Assembly: GCA_016219985.1 (NCBI GenBank)
Contig: JACRJO010000017.1
Span: 1-64,000 of the forward strand
DNA from: Sphingobacteriales bacterium
GTDB lineage: Bacteria; Bacteroidota; Bacteroidia; Chitinophagales; Chitinophagaceae
Reading direction: 5' to 3'
DNA: 64,000 bases
Positions 47,701 to 55,423 of this stretch are shown piece by piece (the stretch's first letter is position 1; each line of letters opens with the position of its first letter). The notes beneath the pieces were generated by a model. The model was given only the letters and a program-made list of their open reading frames with translations. It had not been told where the DNA came from and did no database searches. The translations under genes and the position numbers were made by a program.

Positions 47701-48526
47701 AGGGGCTGATATTGGCTGACCAGCTGGCTCCTCCATCCGTAGAACGGTAAATGCCGCCCGTACTTCCCGGGACTCCCTGCAAACTGGCTACGGCCGCCAC
47801 ATATACATTTCCCGAAGCATCACAGGCAATCCGGGAACAGTTCCAGAATGTACCCGTGCCCGGCAAGAGGGACCAGTTCACCCCATGGTCTGTGCTTTTC
47901 CAGATACCACCGCCGGCCACTGCATCTGCATTGATGGTCCGTTCGCCTGTTGCGAAATACATCGTATTATGATTGGTTGGATCCTGGGTTATATCTGTTA
48001 CCACCAGGTTCCCGAGAAAATCATTGGCCGGGGCCCAGTTGGGAGTAGCCGAACTGATATCAGTGGTTTTCCAGATTCCTCCGTCCACCCCACCGATCCA
48101 GACTGTATGGTTGGTTGCATCCGACAGATCCACCCAGATAGCCCGCATCCGGCCGCTGGTGACACTGGATCCCAGTCTCCCGTTTCCATTGCTGGGCCCT
48201 ACCGCATCCGAACTGGAACCTCGTTCAGTCCAGGACAGGGCACTGATCCGGCCGGCATCATTTCCATTTTGCCGGGCTGTCTTTAATTGTTCGATGGCTT
48301 CGATCAGCCTGTTTTTAGGAACATAGCCAAGCGAAATATCTTTTGTCATTTCAAACTCCATCCGCTGGGCTTCCAGGATGCCGTCCTGTTTGTCGCCACC
48401 CCGTTTATTTTCCGCCTGCAGATCTATTTTTGTGGTTCGCGGGACCGGTTGCTGATTCATATTCATACAGCCGGTTCCGGCAACCGAGCATAATGCAAGT
48501 AGCAACCAGGGCAGGTAATTCTTCAT
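44729..48526 (-). CDS. Very large secreted protein: BNR/sialidase-like repeats, Calx-beta-like domain, T9SS sorting
   Basis: A 1265-aa protein. Signal peptide with lipobox-like residues (LALCSVAGTGCMN), then an N-terminal helical region, then a beta-propeller-like region with repeated WxSxDxGxxW / GGIWKSTDHGVNWS motifs (BNR/sortilin-like sialidase repeats). A Calx-beta-type domain follows (YDFTTNGNFAAPSNVITF), and the last ~80 residues are a T9SS type A sorting domain (TRFAELLQNPVRENIQ ... LTGGTYLLKLIAG). It is a likely surface exoprotein; no catalytic residues can be named with confidence. Confidence 0.87.
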   Translation of the reverse strand: MKNYLPWLLLALCSVAGTGCMNMNQQPVPRTTKIDLQAENKRGGDKQDGILEAQRMEFEMTKDISLGYVPKNRLIEAIEQLKTARQNGNDAGRISALSWTERGSSSDAVGPSNGNGRLGSSVTSGRMRAIWVDLSDATNHTVWIGGVDGGIWKTTDISSATPNWAPANDFLGNLVVTDITQDPTNHNTMYFATGERTINADAVAGGGIWKSTDHGVNWSLLPGTGTFWNCSRIACDASGNVYVAAVASLQGVPGSTGGIYRSTDGGASWSANISPSGLSARVTEMVISSTGRMHVTCGYYNTAAGSAGYRYTDNPATVTSGTWTSPAVSFSPVQYNCDLAVNGTTLYALPANATFQTAQVWKSTDGGANWAITGTTPPVSGATPLSSGQGWYNLAIGVDPTDANKVMVGGLNSYISVDGGATWSVNSVWVTGVPGSANYIHADHHIIVWNNNQVLDGGDGGLFYSADDGVTFADRNVGLRLKQFYSCAIHPGSTNYFLAGAQDNGVHQFNGAGITSSVEVTGGDGAFVHIDENQPQYQFGAYTFNQYRRSMDGGSSWGDVNYSGAAGQFINPTDYDDINNNFYGAWTAGNYIRWISANTGTTAFANTVTAFAGGTVTHTSVSKHTPNRVFFGTNNGKIVRVDNAHSGSVTETDLTGSGMNASTVSCLAQGTTDNNLIATFSNYGAAHVWVSTTGGGAAGWTNITGTGLPDIPVRWAMFYPEDNTKAILATEMGVYETSLINGASTVWVQNASFPVVRTNMLQYRYTDNTVLAATHGRGLWSASLTPTAPYIRFSSSYTFSDIKTEATGTTTGCRNYTDYTLNMHIDKAPVGTATVTLSIAGGATATQGVDYDFTTNGNFAAPSNVITFNNGATADQTITVRVYNDAETESATPEFFTFNYAVSGATDALAAPGSGSYTYYIGENDAAPSAIPVETVLNRNQTEHLASNGTYYFYASASGNIINSINGATGTLDCVSSTVFEAGSSWQAFAGGQRSQKVIEVTPASNSGSTYSIGLYFTAAELGGKPPASLKIAKTSAATMAGANASNTVTVTTSFAAYGSDYVFTATFTGFSKFFLVDNNVVLPVNLLSFSGYLNNQSYSALQWQTSNQFNLDKFEVQRSYDGVLFTTAGFVPAQQSSSLVQSYTFTDPLTAKAVNFYRLKMLDADGSSKYSAVIKINNNQPTRFAELLQNPVRENIQVMIRNDHRDPLTAVLYNSNGQRLKYWNLGKQQGSLLLPVSSLQLTGGTYLLKLIAGDQSETLRIIKQ

Positions 48527-48550
48527 AGTTTATTTATTGATTATAAAAAT

Positions 48551-48558
48551 CAAAAATA
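48551..48558 (-). promoter_or_regulatory. -7 box of the BNR-repeat protein
   Basis: Plus strand CAAAAATA, minus strand TATTTTTG, an exact match, 25 nt before the start codon. Confidence 0.45.
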
Positions 48559-48643
48559 TAAATATTTGTTTTCAACCGGGATATTTTTCACGATCCCTGC
48601 TCCCGGCAGCGGAAAGCCTCCCCCGGTTTTTAAGTAATTCTCC

Positions 48644-48651
48644 TATCTTTG
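48644..48651 (+). promoter_or_regulatory. -7 box of nusB
   Basis: TATCTTTG, an exact TAnnTTTG match, 22 nt before the nusB start; the leader is short. Confidence 0.6.
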
Positions 48652-48673
48652 TCCCCTCAAACAGCTCTTAAGC

Positions 48674-49600
48674 ATGATCAGCAGAAGAAATATCCGGGTT
48701 AAAGTGATGCAGACGCTCTATACCGTTTCGGTATCGGAACAGGAAATAAAGCCCGGCGAAGCGCAAAAAATCCTCAAGCAACATTTTGACCAGACCCGTT
48801 CCCTGCTTGTTTACCTGACCTGGTTCCTTACCGAGGTCATCCGCTATGCAGAAACCGCCGCCCACCAGCGGGCATCCAAACACCTCCCTTCCGCGGAAGA
48901 CCTGAATGTAAATATTAAACTGGCCGGCAATGAGATCCTCTGGAAAATGCTGGAAGACGCATCTTTAAAGGAACAGTTTTCCAGGGAAAAACCTGAACTC
49001 ATCAGTGACCGGGAACTGATCCGGAAAATATACAATAACCTGACCGAAACCCCGGAATACAAGTCCTATATTTCCAAAGGAGCCCGGGACAGGCAGGAAG
49101 AGAAAAAGATCATTGAATTCATCCTGAATGACCTGCTGTTAGCCAATGAACTATTTGTGTCCCATATCGAGGAAAATTTCTCCGACTGGGATGATGACGG
49201 GGAAATGGTTGTGCAATTGCTATCCGGTTATATCCAGAAACCCGGCTCGCTTGATTTCAGGCAAATGCTGAGCCCGGACAAGGAGTCCTTTGCCAAAAAC
49301 CTGCTGCAGACCGTGCTGGACAAGAGTGAACACCTGCAAACCCTGATCATTCCCAAGCTCAAGAACTGGGACCCCGAGCGGATTGCCCAGCTAGACATGA
49401 TCATGATGAAGATGGGAGTGGCGGAATTCCTTTATTTTGAAACGATCCCCCCCAAGGTTACGATCAATGAATATATTGACCTGGCCAAGGACTACAGCAC
49501 CCAGCAAAGCGGGCAGTTCGTGAACGGGATCCTGGACAATATCCACAAGGAACTGGTGCAACAGGGGAAAATGCAAAAAGTGGAATATAAAAAACCCTGA
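48674..49600 (+). CDS. nusB: NusB family protein (long Bacteroidota form)
   Basis: A 308-aa protein that takes part in rRNA antitermination. The N-terminal half (residues ~1-160) is a helical extension absent from E. coli NusB (139 aa). The C-terminal half holds the NusB core: NFSDWDDDGEMVVQLLSGYI, FAKNLLQTVLDKSEHLQTLI, ERIAQLDMIMMKMGVAEFLYF and VTINEYIDLAKDYSTQQSGQFVNG. It is followed after 64 bp by the DUF1573 gene. Confidence 0.9.
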   Translation: MISRRNIRVKVMQTLYTVSVSEQEIKPGEAQKILKQHFDQTRSLLVYLTWFLTEVIRYAETAAHQRASKHLPSAEDLNVNIKLAGNEILWKMLEDASLKEQFSREKPELISDRELIRKIYNNLTETPEYKSYISKGARDRQEEKKIIEFILNDLLLANELFVSHIEENFSDWDDDGEMVVQLLSGYIQKPGSLDFRQMLSPDKESFAKNLLQTVLDKSEHLQTLIIPKLKNWDPERIAQLDMIMMKMGVAEFLYFETIPPKVTINEYIDLAKDYSTQQSGQFVNGILDNIHKELVQQGKMQKVEYKKP

Positions 49601-49620
49601 TCCCGCTCCGTCCTTTTCTC

Positions 49621-49628
49621 TACCTTTG
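49621..49628 (+). promoter_or_regulatory. -7 box of the DUF1573 gene
   Basis: TACCTTTG, an exact TAnnTTTG match, about 37 nt before the chosen ATG at 49665. It sits between nusB and the DUF1573 gene, so the two need not share a transcript. Confidence 0.6.
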
Positions 49629-49664
49629 CAAACCTTCTTACCGAAAGTAAAAAACAAGAATAAT

Positions 49665-50114
49665 ATGAAAAAAACAGCCCTGATTGTACTCGCAGCCCTC
49701 TCAGTTGCTGCCTGTAAAAATGTTGACAAAAAGGAAGCTCCCGTGGAGACCCTGGCCAAGAACCAGATTGAAAAAGCCGTTGCGGACAGCAGCAGTTTTA
49801 CCACGATCCAATGGCTGGATTCCACCACCCAGGCGCTCGGGAAACTGACCAAGGGAAAAGAGATCGAGATCACCTGGCGCTTTAAGAACAGCGGTGACAA
49901 AAACCTGGTCATTGAAAATGTCTCCGCTTCCTGTGGTTGTACCATCCCGGAAAAACCTGAAAAACCCTTTGCGCCCGGCGAGGAAGGCGTGATCAAAGCC
50001 AAATTCAATGGCAGCGGCAGCGGCAGCATCACCAAGCAGGTTACCGTTATTGCCAACACCAAAAATACCAGCACCCATATCCTGACCTTTACAGGGGAAG
50101 TGAGTGAAAAATAA
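49665..50114 (+). CDS. DUF1573 lipoprotein
   Basis: A 149-aa protein. MKKTALIVLAALSVAACKN is a lipoprotein signal peptide with lipobox SVAAC. The mature part contains the DUF1573 core (EIEITWRFKNSGDKNLVIENVSASCGC with the Cys pair, then IPEKPEKPFAPGEEGVIKAKF), an Ig-like fold of unknown function found in many Bacteroidota envelope proteins. I chose ATG 49665 because it gives the clean signal peptide. yajC follows after 13 bp and is probably cotranscribed. Confidence 0.85.
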   Translation: MKKTALIVLAALSVAACKNVDKKEAPVETLAKNQIEKAVADSSSFTTIQWLDSTTQALGKLTKGKEIEITWRFKNSGDKNLVIENVSASCGCTIPEKPEKPFAPGEEGVIKAKFNGSGSGSITKQVTVIANTKNTSTHILTFTGEVSEK

Positions 50115-50127
50115 TAAAAATACAAGC

Positions 50128-50526
50128 ATGTTTAACAAAATCAATTCTTATCTCGGTATCGCCGTTGTGGCCTTTATTTTCGCAGGATGTGTACCTCCCG
50201 GAGGCGACGGGGGAAAAGGCGGCCAGTCCGGTATGGGCGGCGGATTTCAGTTTATCTTCCTGGGATTAATGATCCTCGTATTCTGGTTGTTCTTTATCCG
50301 CCCGCAGGCCAAGAGAGCCAAGAACCAGAAAAACTTTACCGAGAACCTGCAGAAAGGCGATAAGATCGTGACCATTGCCGGTATCCATGGCACCATCAAC
50401 AAAGTAAATGATGACGGCACCCTGAGTATCGAAGTGAGTCCCGGCAGCTATATCAAGATCGAAAAATCAGCGATCAGTATGGACTGGACCAGCGCGCTGA
50501 ACAAGCCGGCTGAGGTTAAGAAATAA
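50128..50526 (+). CDS. yajC: Preprotein translocase subunit YajC
   Basis: A 132-aa protein of the SecDF-YajC accessory complex. The membrane segment FIFLGLMILVFWLFFIRPQAKR and the RPQxKR-QKxFxxNLQKGDKIVTIAGIHG region are diagnostic. Oddity: the N-terminus is a second hydrophobic segment with a lipobox-like IFAGC and a Gly-rich loop (GGDGGKGGQSGMGGG), so it may be lipid-anchored, unlike most YajC. I chose ATG 50128. A terminator follows. Confidence 0.92.
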   Translation: MFNKINSYLGIAVVAFIFAGCVPPGGDGGKGGQSGMGGGFQFIFLGLMILVFWLFFIRPQAKRAKNQKNFTENLQKGDKIVTIAGIHGTINKVNDDGTLSIEVSPGSYIKIEKSAISMDWTSALNKPAEVKK

Positions 50527-50547
50527 GTTTTTTTAAAAGAAGCATTG

Positions 50548-50577
50548 AAAACCGGAACTTAGTTTCCGGTTTTTTTA
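50548..50577 (+). terminator. Terminator after yajC
   Basis: Stem AAACCGGAA / TTCCGGTTT with a short loop and a run of Ts. Confidence 0.8.
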
Positions 50578-50586
50578 TTGGCAGTT

Positions 50587-50768
50587 GGCAGCCTGCCTGC
50601 GGCAGGCAGGTTGTCAGTTGTCAGGTGGGTGAAATGTACGTTATCCCATCTTTTCAGAGGCTGTGCAAACCCCGAACTATGAACTCCGAACTCTAAACTC
50701 TCAACCCCAAACCCTAAACCCCGAACTCTAAACTCTGAACCCCGAACTCCGAACTCTCAACTCTCAAC
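50587..50768. repeat. Palindrome plus 7-bp repeat array before coaE
   Basis: A CCTGCCTGCGGCAGGCAGG palindrome (about 50587-50610) is followed by about 14 degenerate 7-mers (ccgaact, ctaaact, ctcaacc, ctgaacc...) from 50671 to 50768, ending 36 nt before the coaE ATG. This is the longest 7-mer array in the window. Confidence 0.8.
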
Positions 50769-50803
50769 ATTTTCTTTATATCTTTCCTCCCTAAAACCCT
50801 CTC

Positions 50804-51421
50804 ATGCTTCGCATCGGGCTTACAGGCGGGATCGGCAGTGGTAAATCCACGGTGGCAAAGGTCTTTGAGACATTGGGAATTCCCGTGTACTATGCCGATG
50901 AAGTGGCCAAGCAGATCATGAACAGCGACCCGGCGCTGAAAGAATCCATCATCCAATATTTCGGGGCTGCTGCCTATAAGGATGGAACGCTGGACCGGAA
51001 ATACCTCGCAGCGATCGTATTCAATAATAAGGAGAAACTGGACCTGCTGAATTCCCTGGTCCACCCGGCAACGATCCGGGATTCTAAAAACTGGATGGCT
51101 GAACAACAGGCTCCCTATGCGATCCGCGAAGCCGCCCTCCTCTTTGAAAGCGGGGCTGCCGATAACCTCGATTTTGTGATCGGGGTCTATGCACCAAGAT
51201 CCCTCCGTATCCAACGGGTCATTAAACGGGATGGACTGACCGTGGAGGAAATTGAAAAGCGCATCAGCCGGCAGATCAATGAAGAAATGAAAATGAAACT
51301 CTGTGATGCGGTAATACGCAATGATGAACAGGAATTAGTGATCCCGCAGGTGATAAGACTGCATGAGCGGATGATGGAGATGAGTAGAATTAAGAAGTCG
51401 AAAGTAAAAATTCAAAAGTAA
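50804..51421 (+). CDS. coaE: Dephospho-CoA kinase
   Basis: A 205-aa enzyme catalysing the last step of coenzyme A synthesis. The P-loop GLTGGIGSGKSTVAKVF (residues ~6-22), VYYADEVAKQIM and LFESGAADNLDFVIGVYAP are typical. The last ~10 residues are basic and repeat-like (RIKKSKVKIQK) and may be encoded by sequence that drifted in from the repeat next to the gene's end. Length is normal. Confidence 0.95.
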   Translation: MLRIGLTGGIGSGKSTVAKVFETLGIPVYYADEVAKQIMNSDPALKESIIQYFGAAAYKDGTLDRKYLAAIVFNNKEKLDLLNSLVHPATIRDSKNWMAEQQAPYAIREAALLFESGAADNLDFVIGVYAPRSLRIQRVIKRDGLTVEEIEKRISRQINEEMKMKLCDAVIRNDEQELVIPQVIRLHERMMEMSRIKKSKVKIQK

Positions 51422-51427
51422 AACCTG

Positions 51428-51453
51428 CCCGCCGTAGCCCCGGCGAAGGCGGG
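51428..51453. repeat. GC-rich palindrome after coaE
   Basis: CCCGCC / GGCGGG around a GTAGCCCCGGCGAA core. Relative of the palindrome at 31684-31712. Confidence 0.45.
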
Positions 51454-51587
51454 AGTAAAAAAGAATCCTAAAGGCAGGAGAGTCTAATCGATGGAAGAGC
51501 ACTCCTGCACAGGTATTTTATAAATTAACCCGGGAAGCCTCTTTCCCGCTGATTCCTCTTCTGATTGGCTTCGGTAAATGATCCGGC

Positions 51588-52166
51588 TTAGAATTGCCGG
51601 CCTTGCTTTTCTACTTTCGCTAACCATTTTTTCCGTTGTTCCGGGGTGGAGGGTTTCACGGGACCGACATAAGTGGTCCGGACAGTCTTTAACCCGCAAA
51701 AACTGAGTACCATTTTACGCATCACTTTTACCCCGCCCTCGCTGAAAAAGAGTTTGAAAATAAATACAGGGTAATCAATGCTGCAGATGATCTCCGTGGT
51801 TTTCCCCTTTAATAACTTGTCCCAGCGGCTGCTGTTGGAATGGTATTTAAACGCAAATCCCGGGACAAATACCCGGTCAATAAAGCCTTTCAGCAGGGCC
51901 GGCATCATCCCCCACCAGAGCGGGTAGATCCAGACGATATGGTCCGCCTCTTTTATTTTTCGTTGTGCAGCAATCAGGTCCGGTTCCATTTCCACGCCTG
52001 TACTGTAGCCCTTGTCCAGGTTGGGGTAAAATTTCAGTTCCGCCACATTGATTTCCGCTACACTATGCCGGCCGGCAGCGAGTACTCCCTTTTTAAACGC
52101 CTGCTGCAGGGCATAATTATAACTTTCCTTATTCGGGTGCCCGTTAATGATCAGAATCTTTTTCAT
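51588..52166 (-). CDS. Flavodoxin-fold NAD(P)H-dependent oxidoreductase (KefF/MdaB-like)
   Basis: A 192-aa FMN-binding quinone-reductase-like protein. Start KILIINGHPNKESYNYALQQAF (flavodoxin nucleotide loop), then WIYPLWWGMMPALLKGFIDRVF and the long VFVPGFAFKYH region, all typical of the NQO1/KefF/MdaB group. It may detoxify quinones or electrophiles. On the same strand as the Crp/Fnr regulator, 152 bp downstream of it, so a regulatory link is plausible but not shown. Confidence 0.85.
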   Translation of the reverse strand: MKKILIINGHPNKESYNYALQQAFKKGVLAAGRHSVAEINVAELKFYPNLDKGYSTGVEMEPDLIAAQRKIKEADHIVWIYPLWWGMMPALLKGFIDRVFVPGFAFKYHSNSSRWDKLLKGKTTEIICSIDYPVFIFKLFFSEGGVKVMRKMVLSFCGLKTVRTTYVGPVKPSTPEQRKKWLAKVEKQGRQF

Positions 52167-52318
52167 CCGCTTGTTTTATCGGCAGGGAATCATGCTGATT
52201 GACCGCAGCCCCCTGCCCTCTTTATGAATTTTGTAGTATCGCCGGACTGTATGCCCGGATTAACGGGTGCAAAAATGCGGTAGCGGGTGGAGCAGAAAAT
52301 TGACAAATGTTACAATCC

Positions 52319-52900
52319 TTACTGGCGGGCTATTTTTTTCCGGAGGCGGCTCAGGCTTTCTCTTTCCAGCCCGAGGTAAGAAGCGATATGATAAAGCGGG
52401 ACCCGGTCAAATAATTCCGGCTGGTTGCTGAGCAGCTCCAGGTAGCGCTGTTCCCCGTTGAGGAACATAAAACTTTCCACCCGCTTTGTGGTCAGTTTAT
52501 ACGATTGCTCGGCCATGATCCGGCCGAAGCGTTCCCAGTTTTTGGAACGGTCATAGGCGTTTTGCAGGGCGGCTAAACTGAAAGTGATAACGGTGGAATC
52601 TTCCAGGGCCTGGATGGAATAATGACCGGGGCTTTGCCGGATAAAGCTGTCGTAATCCACGACAAACTGGTTTTCAAAAACGAACTGGGTATTGATCTCT
52701 TTCCCGTCGGACAGGTAGTAGGTCCGGAAACCTCCGCTGGTAATAAACCCGATCTCGGGGCAGATCTTTCCTTCCGACTGGAAGAATTCTTTTTCCTTAA
52801 AGTGCCGGGTTCGCAGGAAAGGTTCAAACAGGTCACAGTCTTCCTTTGTAAGGAAGGAAACCTGGCTCAGCCAGTCTTTGCATTGTTCGAATTCATTCAT
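52319..52900 (-). CDS. Crp/Fnr-family transcriptional regulator
   Basis: A 193-aa regulator. Cyclic-nucleotide-binding-like N-terminal domain (LFEPFLRTRHFKEKEFFQSEGK, GKEINTQFVFENQFVVDYDSF) and a short C-terminal helix-turn-helix (HIASYLGLERESLSRLRKK). No Fe-S Cys cluster is visible, so it is not a true FNR. It likely regulates the oxidoreductase gene 152 bp downstream, an inference from position. Confidence 0.88.
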   Translation of the reverse strand: MNEFEQCKDWLSQVSFLTKEDCDLFEPFLRTRHFKEKEFFQSEGKICPEIGFITSGGFRTYYLSDGKEINTQFVFENQFVVDYDSFIRQSPGHYSIQALEDSTVITFSLAALQNAYDRSKNWERFGRIMAEQSYKLTTKRVESFMFLNGEQRYLELLSNQPELFDRVPLYHIASYLGLERESLSRLRKKIARQ

Positions 52901-52970
52901 AATAACAGCGCCTGCGCCGAAGATAATAATATATCATTCTCCACACAGCCCTGTCACCGGTTTTTATCCG

Positions 52971-53633
52971 CTATTTGGATGGCGGCGGGCCAAAAATCCC
53001 GAACAGATCGTAGGGTTGTTCCTTTAATGTATCATTCAACAGGTACACCGCCAGAAAGATACTCCCGATAAAAAGGAGAACGATCAGCAACTGGGCCCCG
53101 GATGTTTTTTGAATCGCCTGCTTTGATTTCCGGTCGCAGACTTCACCGGGGCAGTACTGGGCTTTTTCCCTGTAAAACAATTTGTACACGAGGCAGCCCA
53201 GGCAGATTCCAAAAGCCGATTCAAAGAAGAGGAACAGCAGGCAAATAAGGCAAATAATCCCTGTTATGGGGCTGTAGGCATTTACAATTATAAAAAAAAC
53301 GAACATGGTCCCGGATAAGACCAGGCCGATGATCCAGGCAAACTTTTTTTGCATCGCGCCGACATACTCCGGGTTCTGGTTGCGTACGACCAGGCGTCCC
53401 AGGATCAGGGTGGGCGAAAATTTAGGGTTAATAAAGACCCGTATGATAAAATCCAGGAAGAAAAAAGTGATTACATACTTGATCGGCAAAAAATTGCCTT
53501 TGAAAAGGATCAGCATTAAGGAGATAAAGGTTGCCAAAAACAGTATCCCGGCCGCAGCCCTTATTTCCCGTTCATTTAATACCGGGATAGCATAACCGTC
53601 CACTTCTTCCCCGAATTTTATTATTTTACCCAT
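52971..53633 (-). CDS. DUF4395 membrane protein
   Basis: A 220-aa protein with about five hydrophobic segments, including ILFLATFISLMLILF, FAWIIGLVLSGTMFVFFII and IICLICLLFLFFESAFG. FGICLGCLVYKLFYREKAQYCP and the following CPGEVC contain four Cys, a metal- or redox-binding candidate typical of DUF4395. The role of the family is unclear; related proteins are seen near sulphur or redox genes. Confidence 0.78.
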   Translation of the reverse strand: MGKIIKFGEEVDGYAIPVLNEREIRAAAGILFLATFISLMLILFKGNFLPIKYVITFFFLDFIIRVFINPKFSPTLILGRLVVRNQNPEYVGAMQKKFAWIIGLVLSGTMFVFFIIVNAYSPITGIICLICLLFLFFESAFGICLGCLVYKLFYREKAQYCPGEVCDRKSKQAIQKTSGAQLLIVLLFIGSIFLAVYLLNDTLKEQPYDLFGIFGPPPSK

Positions 53634-53772
53634 GATATTGTATTTTATCGAAATAAATCAATTGAGTTAAATCTGCCCCATCTTTCCGGTTCAGGTGGCT
53701 TCACCCGAACGCCGGCCGGCAATGCGGCAGCCGGGCTAAAGTGAAAACCGGTCGTTGCGGGTGCCTTCTTCT

Positions 53773-54525
53773 TTAATAGGTTCTTGTACAGTTTATCGTA
53801 CCCCTGAAGGTAGTATTTGTCGGTGGAAAGTAGGAAACCCACGGACCCGTCACATTTGTATTGCTAAATGTGGGATAACCAGAAAAGGTTCTGACCGGGT
53901 TGCCCAGGTCATACATATAATGGGTATGTGTCCGCAAGGTATCAGTTTCCGGTACACAATTCCCTTTTAAGAAGAATGTGTCGGCCGGTACTTTCGCCAG
54001 AAAATTCACCGGTTCGCTCCGGATAAGGGTGCCCACTTTTACAAAACAGATTGTCCCATTCAAGTCGCCGCTAAATGTTCCTTCATAGCAAAGAACCTGC
54101 TGAGTAGAATTTTCATGAACAACCAGGGCCCCGGCGTTAGGGTGACCGGTAATAGTCAAACTAGTTACCTGGGCATTACTTCCGTCAGCATTTGCCGACA
54201 AGGTCATAGATGAAATTCTACCAGTGAAATCAAGATCTAGGATGGGCTGGCCCGCTATTACCGGTTGATTGGCCGATAAAGTATCCTTATTGTTTCCTAT
54301 ACTTAAATAAGCTTTTACAATCGTATCCCCGTTGTTAATTCTTATTACAATGGTTCCGGTTGAACCTACAACCACACCCTTGTAAACACCAAAGCTGGTA
54401 TTATTATATTGCGGTTTCGTTTCTGGGGAGACCGGAAGCCCGCCGGATGAAGACTCAGTCTTTGTTTTTTTGCAGGCACTTCCGATCAGCGCCAGCGCTA
54501 TAAGCAGAGATAACAATTTTTCCAT
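53773..54525 (-). CDS. Putative lipoprotein of unknown function
   Basis: A 250-aa protein with a lipoprotein signal peptide (MEKLLSLLIALALIGSACKK, lipobox GSAC). The rest is a Gly/Ser-rich, strand-rich region (VYKGVVVGSTGTIVIRINNGDT, LDFTGRISSMTLSANADGSN). I do not recognise the family. A 65-codon minus-strand open frame that overlaps its end (53645-53842) looks like a shadow. Confidence 0.55.
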   Translation of the reverse strand: MEKLLSLLIALALIGSACKKTKTESSSGGLPVSPETKPQYNNTSFGVYKGVVVGSTGTIVIRINNGDTIVKAYLSIGNNKDTLSANQPVIAGQPILDLDFTGRISSMTLSANADGSNAQVTSLTITGHPNAGALVVHENSTQQVLCYEGTFSGDLNGTICFVKVGTLIRSEPVNFLAKVPADTFFLKGNCVPETDTLRTHTHYMYDLGNPVRTFSGYPTFSNTNVTGPWVSYFPPTNTTFRGTINCTRTY

Positions 54526-54750
54526 ACAATAAAGTTGAATGACGCACTCGTGTGCAGGGATTTGCGCTACCGAAACTTCACCAATCAGGCCCCTGATGAG
54601 GGGTAAATATTATTATTAAAGATAACAATTTATCCTGTGACTAATTCAGACATAATCCGATCCGTTCGGCCGGTAACTATTTCAAAAACCAGGAGTGTAC
54701 CGGTCCCGGGACCAGGGCAGAAAGCCAGTGCTTAAGGGAATAGGTCAGGT

Positions 54751-55089
54751 TCACAGGCAGGCCTGTTCGTTTTTCTGTATGCGCAATACGTTGTTATCAA
54801 CAACTGCGGTATTATAGGACTCAATACAATCCATGATCGCCTGCTCCGGTCCCTTGATCCATTCCTCGCTCCCATAAAAAGCATCCTGGCTTTGCTTCCG
54901 CTGATCCGTATTGTCATAGCCCCGGACCAGGTAAAAACTATCCGGGTCAATTAAGGAAAACCCATAATCCACCACATTTACTTTCCACCTCCGGAGCATG
55001 GGCAGGGATTGTTCCGTAAACAGCTTCCCGAATTCACCGGCTCTTCCGTTCTTTAGTTTGTAAATCCTGATTTCTGTGATCATTTGCAT
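54751..55089 (-). CDS. NIPSNAP family protein
   Basis: A 112-aa protein matching the NIPSNAP fold: MITEIRIYKLKNGRAGEFGKLF, a mid segment FYLVRGYDNTDQRKQSQDAFY and the C-terminal helix. Two start codons are possible (M1 at 55089, M3 at 55083). NIPSNAP proteins are often in operons with enzymes of small-molecule metabolism and are thought to bind or protect labile intermediates; none is next to it here. About 63 bp upstream is a remnant of an antitoxin-like gene. Confidence 0.8.
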   Translation of the reverse strand: MQMITEIRIYKLKNGRAGEFGKLFTEQSLPMLRRWKVNVVDYGFSLIDPDSFYLVRGYDNTDQRKQSQDAFYGSEEWIKGPEQAIMDCIESYNTAVVDNNVLRIQKNEQACL

Positions 55090-55152
55090 AAATTTTTTTC
55101 GTTTTGACAGGGACTGAACCGAAACCTGGCCCTGTTGCCGGGTATGCCGGTA

Positions 55153-55233
55153 TCAGTAAGCCTGGATCAGCACATTGGTCGGGATGCCGAGTGATTGATG
55201 AAGCTGGCGAAATTGCTGTAAACGATAAAGCAT
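55153..55233 (-). pseudogene. Remnant of a HigA-like antitoxin C-terminus
   Basis: A 26-residue frame (MLYRLQQFRQLHQSLGIPTN, then VLIQAY and stop) resembles the end of HigA/Xre-type antitoxins, whose C-terminus often reads RxLHxxLGIPAEVLIQ. It is too short to be a complete gene and no toxin or full HTH is visible upstream. I read it as a decay remnant; chance resemblance cannot be excluded. The gap 55090-55352 otherwise shows no gene. Confidence 0.35.
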
Positions 55234-55352
55234 TGGCGATGTGGCGGTATTTTGTGTTACGTCCGCCCGGTGCCGCCGCTGATTAAAGATACAAAAGCTC
55301 ATTGTTTATTCTGTTGCCCTGCATTATCCGTCTGCCGAAACTGAAGCTACTT

Positions 55353-55423
55353 AGCGAACAAAAATCCGAGAATATATTCGCTACCCGCCTATTGCCAACG
55401 CAATGTAGGCAGCCGTTTTGTCA
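55353..55423 (-). repeat. Shared 3' flank, copy D1
   Basis: Homologous to 56350-56424 (about 70 bp). Shared cores: GAACAAA, ATATATTCG, CCTATTG, GGCAGC and TTGTCA. The TTGTCA end overlaps the stop codon of the gene at 55421-55939, exactly as the other copy overlaps the stop of the gene at 56422. Confidence 0.7.

Noticed and set aside
53645..53842. 65-codon minus-strand frame after the lipoprotein gene
   Set aside because: It overlaps the gene end at 53773, is short and has no recognisable start region or motif.
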